Part shown: positions 1-12,407 of the stretch, piece after piece
Numbering within the stretch: position 1 is the stretch's first letter
Layout: every line of letters begins with the position of its first letter
Source: Lentinus brumalis
Lineage: Eukaryota; Basidiomycota; Agaricomycetes; Polyporales; Polyporaceae
Reading direction: 5' to 3'
DNA: 64,000 nt
Assembly (NCBI GenBank): GCA_001792895.1
Contig: MARA01000006.1
Coordinates: 1,116,001-1,180,000 of the forward strand
Position numbers and translations under genes: made by a program
Notes under the pieces: model-generated
What the model was told of the DNA's origin: nothing
Database searches by the model: none
Seen by the model: only the letters and a program-made list of their open reading frames with translations

Positions 1-960
1 GGTGCGCGCGTTGTATTGTCAGTTTGGCTCGGCGTTGTGCTGCATACCGCATCAGCGAAGTGTCCCCAGCCACACAGCCCCCTGGTTGCGTTGGGCGTCC
101 GCTTCCTATTGTGATGACGGAGGGGACCATATGTACGTCGGGAGCGCGGTGACGGCATCGGGCGCTGTCGAATGTGAACGCCTCAAGCCTCAGGCACTCA
201 ATGCTCTAGAACGCAACGACATCGCTTGACCGGCTCACTACGTCTTTCGCTCCAGACGTCCACAGCCCATCGTCATGCAGGCATTCAAGCAGATACGTCC
301 ACAATCGCTACCGGGAGCCTCACTGGCAGGTGGGTAATTGTTGGGCATGGACGGCGTCAATGCGGGCTGAACATACTCCTCACAAGGTACGTGCCGCATT
401 GCACGAACAATACAAGCGGCGAGGCTACGCGTCAATGCACGCCTCGCCCGCTGTCAGACTAGTCACTGGCAGACGTCTGCGAAGAGCGTTAACGGCGGGG
501 CCTTGTACCGGACTGTCAGACTCCAAGGACTACTTGTGCCTGCGCAACGGTTCCAGAGCTTGAAGATCGCGTGGCTGACCAGAGTCAACAGGATGCCCGC
601 CGCCAGGGTGATCAAGGAGCCGTAGACTAGCAGTCGTCAACATCCTCAACCGGTGGCGTGGCAGGTGTCTTTATTCCGTGTCCGGACGTGATGCCAGCAG
701 TGAGGTAACTATGGAAGCTCGTACTCAGTCAGCACCTTGCATTGTACAAGCTCAATTGGGGTATGTACGATCGGAGACTTACCGTGCACCATCTTGGATG
801 CCTCTGTGCTTGGATACGGACTACCGCTGGTTATGGACTATCGCCGGGTCTTCGTAGGTACTAGGGACGCGCCATTTTTGTCATAGCGAGCGATGAGAAG
901 TCCGCCAGAAGGAGCTCAGAATTATGATGATGTACACCATACAGTGGGAATACGAGAGCA
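1..960. other. Left-edge stretch without a recognised gene
   Basis: Open frames here are under 80 codons, overlap each other and match no family I know. No intron-linked reading could be built. The part from about 960 onward is the conserved 3' flank of K1, also present next to K2 near 5180-5300. Confidence 0.5.
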
Positions 961-1080
961 GGGCCCAACATAACAACACAGCGAGGTATATCGACGGTAA
1001 CGAGTGCGAACAGCGATAATCCAGTCAGATCCAGCAACAGAGAACGCGACGGAGATGGGAAGCGAGAGAGCACCGCTCAG

Positions 1081-2397
1081 CTACGCCTGCGGAGTAGGGA
1101 GCGCGGGACGACGAGTGAGCAATAACGGCACTGTACGGAAGGAGACGTGGTGTAGGTCCTTGAAGATGTTCACGAGTATGTTGTCCTTCCGCTCTACGAG
1201 CCGTTCTCGGAGCTTCCAGCCGGACAGCTTGGACAGGATCTCCTTAAAAGACGCGACGACATCGTCCATCGTGGGGCGCTTGCTTGGGTCGTCTTGAACC
1301 ATGGTGGCGATGAGTGGCTCCATGAAGTTAAAGTTCGTGTATTCCTACGAAGCATCGAGCATCATGAGTTTGGGAGAGGTTGATGATGTGCACGTATACA
1401 TACCTGCAAGAAGTACTCCCGGACGAAATTCCCCATGTAGTATATATCGGTATGGAAGGGATTGCGCGGTATAGTCCGATCCTGCTGGAACTCGGGAACA
1501 GTTCTGTCGCCACCGAAGATCGGAATCTCGAGCGGGTTGGTCTCTTCCGCACTGTACCGCGTCGACAGCCCAAAGTCCGTGATATAGTACTTGACGGGGT
1601 GGGCGGTACGTGAACGCGGAGTAAGCCAACGCTTCATGTCGCGCGACATCTCCGGCGACTGCGGATGAAACGAATCTGGCAAGATGGGCTGGGAATCCAT
1701 CATCACGTTTAATTTAGAGATATCCCTGACAAAAAGTATCAATATGAGGAATATGAGCACGGCGACGCACAGAAAGACACACCGATGCGCGACGCGGTGT
1801 TCGTGCATGAACTGTAAGCCCTGCAGATGCATGCGTGCGAAGTTAGCGGATCGCTCGAGGTATGCATGGACATGGTCACCTCGAGCATCTGACGAAAAAG
1901 CTCCATGGCTTCTCCTACGGTCGCGAGTTTCGGGTCGTCGTATTCCCGAAGGAGCGGCATTACTATCAGCTGCACGTCCGGATCCTCCGGATCATCGAGG
2001 ACATCAAGGATGGGGCAGCAGTGGTTTCGCGGGTCCGGAGGGAGGGAAGAGAGGAAGCGCCCAATTTCGCTCTCGAAAGGATGCACGGACTTGAATATGC
2101 GTTTGATCACCACTGGGGTGCCGTCCTTCGTCCTGACAGCGTCCATGATTCTTTCAACCTATACTGATTCATTAGAGCCACAACAGCGCAGGAGGTCTCA
2201 AAACTCACAAACAAGGTGACCCCATCCTCGACATCCCAGCGGGACTTCTTGGACGCTTGCCAGGAAGGTACCCAACCGGGCCTGTATCTTGGCCGCAACT
2301 GGTACCCGGCACTGTTGAGGAACTCGTAACGGTGTGCCCAGTACACCTCCATTCCGCGCAGTCCGCCCGGAAATGGCTCGGGGTCGTCATACTTCAT
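1081..2397 (-). CDS. K1: kinase-like protein, subfamily A, paired with P1
   Basis: Protein-kinase-like gene of five exons, the plan shared by the whole family: (1) an N-terminal exon of about 65-80 aa holding FW/YW-R-x-[HY] and GYxLRPRY...W.PSW...EDG; (2) an N-lobe exon with the ATP-binding lysine (VVIKR) but no visible glycine-rich loop; (3) a 38-nt exon ending in the catalytic loop; (4) a C-lobe exon with DFGLS, a GGD..VPEF segment in place of APE, and the helix-F DIYYMGN; (5) a C-terminal exon with KRPTMDDV, ending in a PALPTP tail. Here CAT CG joins G GAT to give HRD. The start at 2397 is chosen because it matches K2 and is the first ATG in frame; the longer frame upstream begins with TTG. 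DFG is followed by LST rather than LSR. Catalytic residues are present, so activity is plausible; the substrate is unknown. Divergent from P1 by 464 bp. Confidence 0.8.
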
Positions 2398-2510
2398 GGA
2401 GACAGGGGTGTTGGTTGGGAGAGAAGGTGGAGGTCGGGGGCTGCGGCGCGAAGTCAAGGAGCATGTTCATGGACCCTGGGAACACAGGGCGCCTGGGTCC
2501 CTTGTCATTC

Positions 2511-2524
2511 TCCCACGTCACGTC
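2511..2524 (+). promoter_or_regulatory. CACGT-type element in the K1/P1 divergent promoter
   Basis: TCCCACGTCACGTC, identical to the site at 6765-6778 and the reverse complement of 14965-14978. It lies about 114 bp upstream of the K1 start. ACGT cores of this kind are bound by bZIP or bHLH factors; which one acts here is unknown. Confidence 0.5.
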
Positions 2525-2861
2525 TCCCGTCTCCTCCGCGTCTCCTTACGTACCTTGCCTTGAACCTGATGCGGATGCTGGGCCCAGTGGGTGCTCTGTG
2601 GGACTGTGGTTGCCTCGCCTGCTGGATTCTTCCTAGACTCATGACGGCGTCTTAGCTCCTCAACCGCGGAAACGGGCGGTGCTTCCTGAGATCGTTCGCC
2701 CCTGCTATTGTAAGTACCTTTGCTGGCATATTCGCCGACAACTTTACGTCCGGGCGATAAGTAGCCACCTCGAGCCTCATAAGTGCTGGGCTCTCGGCGG
2801 CTGCCTCATTGCCCTTCTTCTTCTCATCCTACGAAGTCCCGGCGACTTCGACTTTGTCCCC

Positions 2862-3864
2862 ATGGCAGAGACAGCTAAAGCCTTTGCTCCCGCAAACCTC
2901 TTCGCAGCGCAAGACGCTTCGGTGAGTTTCATCCGACCTCGAGTATCGCACCTTCTCATGAACGTATGCTGCGTCAGAAACATCTCTATGCTGACCGCAT
3001 CTTGACCGCAACCCGTGCTTTTTATTGGGTTTGGCCGATCAAGAAATTCATCCCTTCGTATCAAGTGCACAAGGGCCGTTCTTATCAACAGGAAGGACAG
3101 GTCATCCTCGAGCGTGCGGAACAGAGCGATCCCAGGTTCAAAGAGGGACCGGCTGAAAGTTTGCGCCAGGAGCAGGCTCGGTGCGTCCACAACCTCGATA
3201 CAATGAAGTACCGCTTACCCCTTCCCTCCGATAGTGTTGTACAGGACCTACAGGATATGTATCAGAACCCAGAGCTCATCAGTGTAACGGCCTCCCGCCG
3301 TTATAAGCGCCGCGCCCGAAGGACGAGGAACAACATTGTCGTGCGTCAATAGCTGCTGGCATCTGTTCTATACTCACAACTGACCCTTCATACAGGTATC
3401 ATCGGAAGCTTTCGGAGCAATGGGGATGTACCGCATACCAGGCGGAGCCAGAGACGACACCGGTATGCGTGAGTACGCCCTCGGTCCAACAGAGCGTATA
3501 GGCGTACTCAACATCTTCCCCCTAGCTCTATCGATTACGACTATGATAACTACCTCTACATCTCAGGAGCGGCCGCCGATGCATCCCATCATAGAGCCTA
3601 GGGCTCCTGCATCGGAGACACACTTGCGTAAGTACTGTGTTCGCTTCCCTTGTTCCCCGTATGTTCATTGACTGTCGTACAGTACCGCGCCTCGAGGTTC
3701 CGAAGACCGACCCTACCCCTGCCGTCCAGAATACTATCGCGTGGCAGTTGGCTCAGCTCTCAATCTCCCAAGAGGTTCCAGAGGAGTCTGCAGCTCCTCC
3801 CGAAGGGTCCGACGACGAGCCCCTCTGCCCGGGGCCTTCGAGTGCTATTCCAGTCGCGGCGTGA
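2862..3864 (+). CDS. P1: partner-family protein paired with K1
   Basis: Not a family I recognise. My model has six exons: 2862-2921, 2978-3180, 3235-3340, 3396-3468, 3526-3627 and 3683-3864. It totals 726 nt (241 aa), with intron phases 0,2,0,1,1. Exons 2-3 encode a charged, probably helical core with WPIKKF..SYQVHKGRSY, then a basic stretch rich in Arg. Exons 4-6 are Pro/Ser/acidic and look disordered (SSEAF, IIEPRAP), ending in PVAA. No signal peptide or membrane segment is seen. P2 gives exactly the same length and phases. The constant divergent placement next to a kinase suggests a substrate, regulator or antagonist of K1; this is inference. Confidence 0.65.
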
Positions 3865-5302
3865 CTAGGTTTGGTTCTCTATCGCTCCTCAGCGGCCTGT
3901 GTCGAATCAAACCGATAAAGTATATCTATCTTGTATGCTAGCCCTTCTCAAGGTGGACTCTGGACTCTGGACTGTGACACGCTCCCGCTCTTTGCATTCC
4001 GCTCATTCTTACCTCTGTATCTCTGTGAAATGTCTCGAAGACCGCCTTGACGGAATACCACGCTCATTGAACGCACCCACAACGTATCCGCGCCCATGTA
4101 GCGGCAGTACCGAGACCAATCCGATGCACAGGGCCGGCACTGGAGCCGCCGCGCCCTGACAGTGCATAAGTTTTCGTTTCCGCGTGAAAAGAATCTCTAT
4201 CGACAAAAGAAGCTTCACCTATGAGGCAATCGACGGCGATCAACAGCCTTGTCTTTCTGTCCTGGTGTCGCTTACCAACCATACGGCTTGAAGTACCCAC
4301 GACTAGGCCACCGGCATCTCCTGGGCGCGATGCGCCCTCCCAAGAACCACTTCCGACTGCAAGGAAGCGCTACTCTTCCCTGCAAGTGCCGTGCGTTCTC
4401 GACCTACATAGCATCATGACTGACCTCTTCACAGAAGTCCGGTTTACCCGCATGAGCGCAAGCTTCGAGCCGCCGTGGCCCCTCCGCGGGTATTCGCAAA
4501 CAGCTGCCGGACAACCCAGACGGTGCCATGCGTCCTCATGTCCGGTATGCATCATTGTCTTTCCTGACCGTCTGAAACGGGCCCGAAGACGCGTAGCTGC
4601 CAGACTTCGGGACTCGGGAGGGCCTCGTGCACATGAACCTGATGTCACTGTACGAAACCAGTGCTCATTTGCAAGTCCAGTCAACGTGTATGGAAGCACG
4701 AGGTTGCAGCCAGTAGCCGGAGAGAAGCTTCCAATCAATGCTCGTCTGTCGGGATGACTACCATACGGCGCGGCAAGGACCTGCACAAAGACCCCAACAA
4801 GGTCGGGAGTCGCATATGGGCATGTGTAGAACCGGAGCTAATCCTGTATGGGAGCATGACTGACAGCGGCACCGTGACGGGAGACCGGGTTAATTCAGGC
4901 GCGGCCGTGGTCTTTGTTTTCTCTGTTCGGGTGCGAAGACTCGACGAACCTTCGCAAGATACGACCATTGACCTTGCCGAATCCGAGCGCGAACTAGGCT
5001 GATACAGTTGTAGTGGAGCCTCTCCGCGACAACATGATGATCCATGGAGCTCGGAGGCCATCCCATTGCGCGAGGCTTCTCGCAATGTACCTATCAAACG
5101 ACGTCAACTGCCTAACAGACGACACCACACTAATCCGAATTATACCGATGTGTTCCATAGATGCGACGAGAACAAATGCAAGGCAAGATACTTAACAGCT
5201 ATATCAACGGTGACGAGTGTGGGCAGGAATAACGCAAGATCCAACGACAGATGACCAGAATACAACGGACATGAAGCGACAAAGCGAGAGAGCACTGCTC
5301 AA
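3865..5302. repeat. 3' flank of P1 / K2; conserved non-coding half of the tandem duplication
   Basis: No convincing gene. The stretches near 4539-4600 and 4780-4960 align by eye with 8682-8740 and 8930-9070, the equivalent flank of P2. They share CATC.TCTTTCCTGACCGTCTG-like and CGGGAGACCGG blocks. Open frames here are not conserved between the two copies, so I treat it as duplicated flank. Confidence 0.45.
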
Positions 5303-6623
5303 CTATGCTTTTGGAGAAGGGAGCGCGGGGCGACGGGTCACCCAGAACGGCACTGTACGGAGGGAAACGTGGTGCAGGTCCTTCAAGAAGTTCACCGCTG
5401 CACTATCCTGTCGCTCGACGAGCCGTTCTCGGAGTTTGCAGCTCGACAGCTTGGACAGAATCTCCTTGAATGACGCGACGACCTCATCCATGGTGGGGCG
5501 TTTACTTGGATCGTCCTGCACCATGCGAGCAATCAGCGGCTCCATGAACGCCATATTCGAGTAAACCTTGGAGTAGGCGCTCGCGTCAATGTACAGGACG
5601 ACGTAGATGACGGCGTGATGACACACCTTCAGAAAGTCCTGCCGGATGAAGTTGCCCATGTAGTAGATATCGGTGTGGAAGGGATTGCGGGGAGTCTGTC
5701 GGTCCTTCTGAAACTCCGGGACGGACTTGTCGCCTCCAAAGATCGGGACCTCGAGGGGGTTTGTCTCGTCCGGGCTGTAGCGCCTAGAGAGGCCAAAGTC
5801 GGTGATGTAGTACTTTACAGGATGGGCGGTACGTGAACGCGGCGACACCCAGCGCTTGAAATCCCGCGACATACGGATTGACTGAGGGTGGAACGAAGAC
5901 GGGAGAATGGGCGTCGAGTCCATCATCACGTTTAGCTTCGAGATATCCCTATAAACGTCGCCGTTACTGGATTACGCTGACGTAGAGAAGGACAAAGCCG
6001 AACCGATGTGCTACGTGCTGCTCGTGAATGAATTGGAGACACTAGGCAGATGTGTGGAGTTAGAGAGTGTTTGACGCGAAAATGCACAGAGCTACCTCCA
6101 GTGCTTGACGGAAAAGCTCCATGGCTTCTCCTACAGTGGCGAGTTTGGGCTCGTAGTACCGTCGGAGCAGCGGCATCACGATGAGTTGTACGTCGGAATC
6201 CTCAGGGTCGTCGAGCACGTCGAGAACCGGACAACAATGGTTCCGAGGGTCCGAAGTCAAAGGGGTAGATGAGAGGAAGCGCCCTATCTCGCTTTCGGAG
6301 GGGTGCACGGGCTTCAGTATGCGTTTGATCGTGACCGGGGTGCTGTCCTTCGTTCTGACAGCATCGATGACTCTCTCCACCTGCGCGAACAGGTCAGTGT
6401 CATGACATAAGTGTATTGGGTAGAGACACACCGGCGGGCGTACTCCATCCTCGCACTTAAATCGAGACTTCTTGGATGCCTGCCATGAAGGTATCCAGTC
6501 CGGCTTGTACCTCGGCCTCAGCTGGTATCCGACAGTGTGTAGCCAGTTGTAACGGTCTCTCCAGTAGACCTCCAGTCCAGAGAGCCCGCCAGGAAATGGC
6601 TCTTCACATTCGGCATAGTTCAT
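5303..6623 (-). CDS. K2: kinase-like protein, subfamily A, paired with P2
   Basis: Closest relative of K1 in the window. The start at 6623 is the first ATG in the frame that reads NYAECEEPFPGG...YWRDRYNWL. Visible parts: VTIKR lysine; DPRNHCCPVLDV and LIVMPLL hinge; the 38-nt exon, here CLQFIHEQHVAHR, whose usual first Gly is Cys; HRD rebuilt as CAT CG + G GAT; DFGLSRRYS; GGDKSVPEF; DIYYMGNF; KRPTMDEV; and a PALPSPKA end. The intron after the HR codon starts with an unusual GTTCGG donor. It lies in the second unit of the K1/P1-K2/P2 tandem duplication and is divergent from P2 by 485 bp. All catalytic residues are present. Confidence 0.8.
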
Positions 6624-6764
6624 GGAGGAGCGGATGCGGCGGCGGAGGTGGTGGAGGTCAAGAACATCGGGAAGCTCGCGACGAGAACGTTCAACGCGTT
6701 CATGATGGCCTGGGAACAGAGAGCGTCTATGGCCTGTCACACGTGGTTACAATTGTTGGGACTT

Positions 6765-6778
6765 TCCCACGTCACGTC
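6765..6778 (+). promoter_or_regulatory. CACGT-type element in the K2/P2 divergent promoter
   Basis: TCCCACGTCACGTC followed by AC, identical over 14 bp to the K1/P1 site. It lies about 142 bp upstream of the K2 start. Confidence 0.5.
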
Positions 6779-7108
6779 ACAGAACCTCCTCCGCGTCTGC
6801 GCCGCTGCCTTTGAACCCGATCTGGATGGTGCCCCCGAGTCTGTGGGACTGTGGTTGCCTTGCCTGCTGCATCCCGGGCCTTCCTCGACTCGTAACAGCG
6901 TCTTCGCACATCATCCCTGCCGAACCACGAGGCCGTGCTCCCGGAGATCTTGGCCCTGTTGTTGTACTCCTGCTGGCATGGTCGCCGACATATTTACGTC
7001 CGGGCGATAGCTCAGAGCCCTGGCCTCTTAAACCTCGAGACTTCGGCAGCAGCATCCTCACGCTTCTAACATTTCTTTCTGCGGGATCCTGGAGACCCCT
7101 GTGATCGC

Positions 7109-8133
7109 ATGGCTGAGGCCAACATAGGAGCTACTCCGGTGAGTCTTGTTGAACCTGGCGACGACCCAACCGGGCTTTCCTCATCATCACCGTCATCATT
7201 TTCTGTATAATCTATTTAGAAGAGGCTCGGTGGCGATCGCATTTTGGCTGTGGACGAGCCAGCCGGTCACTGGTTCTGGCCTTTGAAGCAACGCATCGCC
7301 AAATACCAAGCCTACAAAGGCCGTTTATATTTGCGCAAAGGGCAGGTTATCCTTGAAGACGCCATGAGGAAGAGTGTGCAGTTCCGGGAGGGTCCCGCTC
7401 CAGAATTGAGAAAGGCCATTGAAAGGTGAGTGCTCACGATCACTTCAATGCACAGGTCGCTCACCTCACTGACTCACAAGGCATGCGCGTGACCTGGAAG
7501 CGATGTATCAGAGCTCGGACTTGAGTGCGTCGACTCTCCGGCGTTGGAAACATGGTACACGAGAGAATATGGTCAACATCGTCGTAAGTTCACCCGCGCT
7601 TTCGATCTGTACTGGAGCCGCGAGTGAGCGTGATGATTTTGACCAGCTTTCATCCGAGGCGATCAGTGCAAGCGACGACGACTACGTGCCTGTTGGATCC
7701 GTAGATGATAGCGGAATGCGTGAGTATGCTTTGATATATTTGTACTGCCGTGCTCACCCTGTAGTTCAGCCTCGGCTTTCGCGTCTAGGTATCACTCACC
7801 GGTAATGCTATCACCATGGCACTCGCCTCCTGCGGCACCAAGACACGACATATTAGAGCCAGTTAGGCGGCCCACATCTCTAGGCAAGTACCCATGCGGA
7901 TGACAATCTCGGCTACATTGACTGGTCGTACAGGAGGACTCGCCCTTCAGCTGCAGCAGCTTGACCCGTTCAACGCCCCAGAGAACACCGTAGGAATTGA
8001 GATGGTCCAGCTCGATGCCGCGACGCACGGCGCCGAGGAGCCTCCCGCAGTCCCTCCAGGAGTGCATGACGAAGACGCTCATTACAACCACGGACTCCTC
8101 TCCCCGTCAGGCTCTACTGTAATTGCCGCGTGA
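7109..8133 (+). CDS. P2: partner-family protein paired with K2
   Basis: Unrecognised family. Six exons by my splice model: 7109-7138, 7220-7425, 7481-7583, 7647-7719, 7770-7883 and 7934-8133. They sum to 726 nt (241 aa), with phases 0,2,0,1,1, as in P1. The core reads WFWPLKQRIAKYQAYKGRLY then GQVILED, close to P1. The C-terminal half is acidic and proline-rich (SSEAISASDDD, ILEPVRRP) and ends VIAA. The fifth intron appears to use a GC donor (TCTAG|GCAAGT), which keeps the frame and aligns with the GT donor of P1. The first exon is only ten codons, beginning MAEAN. Confidence 0.65.
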
Positions 8134-9715
8134 CCGACGGCCTCGGCTTCACTCGTGTGTCGTATGTCTCGGCTTGTACATGTATCTCCTGTGCTGCTCA
8201 CCGTGCTGTTGACTCCCCTGCGTTCATGCGTACCGTGCCGGTCACTGGTGTTGCGAGTCTGACTCGCCTGTCATTATCTATGTCTTCATATGGAGCATGA
8301 GACAGCGGCGTTCCCGGATGCCCGCGTCAGCTGTACCCGCTTCGCGACACTCGTCTAGGACTCATCGCCATGTACGATTTGCCTGCGCAAGGGCAATAAC
8401 AATCGGGACAGCCGCATATCCTCCGCACGAGAGCATCAGAAGCTAGTGGGTGACCGCTGCTATGCACGTCAATGTGCTCTTGGCTCTTGTACTTTGGTTC
8501 AGTGGGGTTGCTCACCGACCGCCGATTGATTAGCCATTTGGAGAACCTCACGACTAGTGCTTGCATGCAACGCACTACGACACGTCACCATGCTGATTAC
8601 CCTCACGCACGCTGCACATACGCGACACTACCGATCCATCAGCCTGCCAAGCCTCGTGTGCCCGCACCAAATTCGCACATCACTCCGGTACGCATCATCG
8701 TCTCTTCTGGTCGTCTGAAACAGTCTCGGTACGAACGTCCGGAGCTACTTGAAGTGGAGGGCCGATGACTCCTTCATGCAAGATACCGCTCTTGTATCTA
8801 TTCCAGGGTCTTGTCTGGCGTCATGCTGACCAGTTGACCGGTACAACAGCAGCGGCTTCTTTGGGGTGGTTACAATGTCAAGTACCACAGCCATCGTCAG
8901 CCGCCGGCGACCAGAACAATATGTCTGGACAAGGTCCCACATATCGCATATGGACATGAGGGGAACCAGAGCTGTTCCGGTATGAGAGCTTGCTCGACCG
9001 TGACTGACAGCGGCACAATACAGTAACGGGAGACCGGGACATGTCGTCGTGGTATTTGTTTTCGTTCGGTGGTAACGACAATTCAATTTGCCCAGTTCGG
9101 CCATGAACTAGCTCGGTTCTAGCTTGGCCAGGTAATCAATACCAACTTATGTTGCCAGCCCTATCTTGCGTCGTAGGTGTCGATAGTCTAGGCAGGAAGC
9201 ACATGACCGTCTCAGAATGACCGGACGGACTCGCATGCCGTCAACCAGCATGACTGCATCACATCAGTGCGTCAGAAACGACGCCGCTAAGGAACAAAAG
9301 CCATACACGAGCGAACATTCGCGGAAGTCGCAACGCATTGCACTCCCCTAGTGCATCCTTGACTATTCATGTCTTCAGGAAAGACGATGAGGCGAATCAG
9401 AGCAACCGGGACAGTCTGCGACGCCGCTCATATGTACATTCTGTGTGTGTTCCGTCTCTTCCCAGACCACATCGGAGCCATATATCAGGAATTCAGTGCG
9501 CCTGCTCCCACGCACACGCAACCCGGAGACTTGACGCAACAAGGGGGAGGGGGGACTTGAAGAGGCAACAGGGAAGCCAGCGTATTTGCGCATGCGAGAT
9601 TGATTATCCGAGGAGCATAGAGAGCGTTACAGCAAAGCAAGATTAAAAGAGCACTATCACAGGAGAGCAACGTCCACGTAGCAAGCAGCCAGATACCAGA
9701 AATGATGGGCGACAG
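8134..9715. repeat. Flank between the 3' ends of P2 and P3
   Basis: No gene supported. About 8560-9110 resembles 4400-5020 behind P1, the other copy of the tandem unit. The remainder (9110-9715) has only short unsupported frames. Confidence 0.4.
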
Positions 9716-10655
9716 TCATACAACGGGGAGGTCCGGGTAATTGAGAAGAGGACGGGTAGACGAGGTATCATCGTCGGGGTATTCGCGTGGCGACATAGAC
9801 TGCGCGTCGGTGTCTGGAAGTGACGACAGCATTGAAGAAGCTGTGGAAGCTCGAGTTCAGCGAATCCTGGGATCGGTAGGATGCGATGAACGACTGACCA
9901 TCCGTCAATGCGCTTATGTCTGGGAGCTGAGGGCGCGACTCGATGACAACTCTCGTCACAGGAGCCGCTGAATCTGTTGGGGATAGCGGCGGCGGTGTGA
10001 CCTTTGCTTCTAGCAAGTCGAGATAAGTATCAGCGCAAAACGGGGATGTCGAAGATTGCTAGCAGCTCACTCTGGATTTGGACCGTCTTTCTGCGTGCCT
10101 CCTGCCTCACCGTGTTCGATGTTTGCTATTCGCGCGGCATTGATTCAGTGCAGCGTCGTCGCAGAAGAAAAATGCTAGGTTACCTTGGCCAGCGCGCAGG
10201 TGTTTCTTGCGACACGTTTGACATCAGTGGACTCCGATAGCGGCCAGTCCCGTTGACCAAGGAGCTTGTTGATTGTCTCACAGACCCTTCGCAGGCCTGT
10301 CAACGGACCGACACCGTCGACATACTGAGAGTGGTCGACTCACCTCCCGATGTCGTTCACAAGATACGCATACTCAGGCTTGGACCTCCACTCAGGACTC
10401 TCTCCGATTTCGTCAATCAACTCCTCCGCCAGTGCGAAATACTCCATAGCACGGGCAAGCTGATAGTCCGGGCTGAGAAGTTCGAAGGGATGCGGGCGGC
10501 CTTTTGGTGGTACGGGCAGTCTACACCCTGTGATCAACGTTGACCCCTTGACATCTAGGGCAGCCTCAGTCTCTTCCTGCAACTCTACCGTTAGTATTCG
10601 AAACCTATTTTACTCAGTAATTGCCACATACCGTGATTTCCGGAGGCGCTGGCAT
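9716..10655 (-). CDS. P3: partner-family protein paired with K3
   Basis: Unrecognised partner family. Exons, read on the minus strand: 10655-10632, 10576-10344, 10286-10184, 10125-10071, 10009-9899 and 9840-9716. They total 651 nt (216 aa), with phases 0,2,0,1,1. It starts MPAPPEIT. Exon 2 holds GRPHPFELLSPDYQLARAM and a helical stretch with WRSKPEY. Exon 3 is 103 nt, the same size as in P2 and P5. The C-terminal part is Pro/Ser-rich with VVIESRPQLP, matching IIEPRAP of P1, and ends YPDLPVV. The acceptor of exon 3 is AAG, as in P2. Divergent from K3 by 443 bp. Confidence 0.65.
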
Positions 10656-11098
10656 TGGGGCAGAGAGAGAGGAGGCCGTGATAGAGTGGGAGCAATGGGA
10701 GGGTAGTACTTAGTGTTGCTCTCCCGAGTCTCCTGATAGGGTTTTATGACGGGCCATCCAGATTGTCCACAGTGCGCGTTCGGAGAGTATTCGAAGGACA
10801 AGGACTGCCTGTGAAAGATACCATGCCGCTCGTGCTACGGCAGAGACAGCGAAGCAACCAGGATGCTGGGCGGTCTGAGCAGTGAGCGCGGCAATGTTCG
10901 CGAGCGGCGACTCTCACGACGGCACACAATTGGCCGAATTTGGCTCAAGGTGTCCGACAGACCAGCGTGGGAGAGTGGCAATGATGGTTCGGCCACGTCG
11001 GGCGCCCACAGGTTTCGCGTGAACTGACGTTCGCACCCGTACGACATGTTCGTCTCTTCCCCCACCTTCTCTGTGCATCACGCCGTTCCCCTACCGTG

Positions 11099-12407
11099 AT
11101 GAGCACTAAACAGGGCGCGGAATCTGTGGACAAGGAGTTCTTGCCAGGGGAGGAATACTGGCGCGATAACTACGACTGGCTTCTGCAATCTGGATACCAA
11201 CTGCGCCCGCGCTACCGTCCTGGATGGGTCCCCTCATGGAAAGGAACGAATAAGATTCCACTGTTCTGCGAGGACGGCTTGTATCCGAAGGTGTGTACTA
11301 GCGTCTGCGGTACGGAGCCACTATGCTCATCACATACAGCGTGCAGCATTACTCGACGCCGTCAGAGTGAAGGACGGTGAGATGGTAGTCTTCAAGCGCA
11401 TCTCCAAGTCTGTACATCCACACGAAGTGGAAATAGGACGCTTCTTGACGTCTCCTCCCCTCTCTGACGATCCCCGCAACCATTGCTGTCCCATACTGGA
11501 GGTGCTGCAAGATCCTCGAGACCCCGATATTCAGATTATCGTCATGCCGTATCTCAGGTCCTACAATGAGCCGAAATTCGCCACAGTGGGAGAAGCTGTC
11601 GAGTTTTTCAGACAGGCTTTCGAGGTGAGTGAGTGACGATGTCCTAGCACGCATTCGTACGATTGACCGAACAAACCAGGGTCTTCACTTCATGCACGAA
11701 CATCACGTCGCGCACCGGTTCGCAGCCATTCAGTTTTCAAATCGACGAACCGCTGACCGGCTTTGTAGAGATGCAATGTCGCTAAACATACTCATGGATG
11801 GGAGACCCCTCTTACCTGACTTGTGGCACTTCGTTTCACCATGGCGGACGCGGGACGACAAGAAGTTTGTGCGTCCAGGCTCTCGCACCGCGCATCCGGT
11901 CAAGTATTACTGGGCCGATTTCGGTCTGTCGCGCAGATACGATCCAGACGATCCCAATCCCCTGGAACATCCTATCCTTGGAGGAGACAAGTCTGTACCC
12001 GAGTTCGATGTGGATCCTGTGGTTCCGTGCAATCCTTTTCCGACTGACGTCTACTACGTGGGTAACTTGATCAGGGAGGACTTCTTGAAGGTTCGGTATT
12101 CCCTGAGGCGCGCTGTAGTCTTTGCACTGACTCGGTGGCCCAGGTGTTCAAGAATCTCACCTTCATGGAACCTCTGGTCACACGCATGGTCGATGCCGAC
12201 CCGTCCAAGCGTCCTACTATGGAAGAAGTGGTGTCCGAGTTCAAGAAGATATCCTCCCAACTGTCCGGGTGTCAGCTGCGGTCCCGGCTCCTCGAGTTCC
12301 GCGACACGCCGTTCTCGAACTTTTTGAAGACCGTCTACCACACATCTACGCGCAGCATACCGCACTTCATCATGCGTCGCTCCCCTTTGCCCACTCCGAA
12401 GGCATGA
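11099..12407 (+). CDS. K3: kinase-like protein, subfamily A, paired with P3
   Basis: Five-exon kinase-like gene starting MSTKQGAESVDKEF. Features in order: YWRDNYDWLLQSGYQLRPRY with SWKGTNK and CEDG; VVFKR with the lysine; DPRNHCCPILEV; VMPYL hinge; micro-exon GLHFMHEHHVAHR; HRD formed as CG + A GAT (HRDAMSLN); YYWADFGLSRRY; GGDKSVPEF; DVYYVGNLIRED; KRPTMEEV; and an SPLPTPKA end. No breaks seen. The 38-nt exon is followed by an intron with a GTTCGC donor. The tail after the kinase fold carries the family's usual FLKTVYH segment. Confidence 0.8.
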
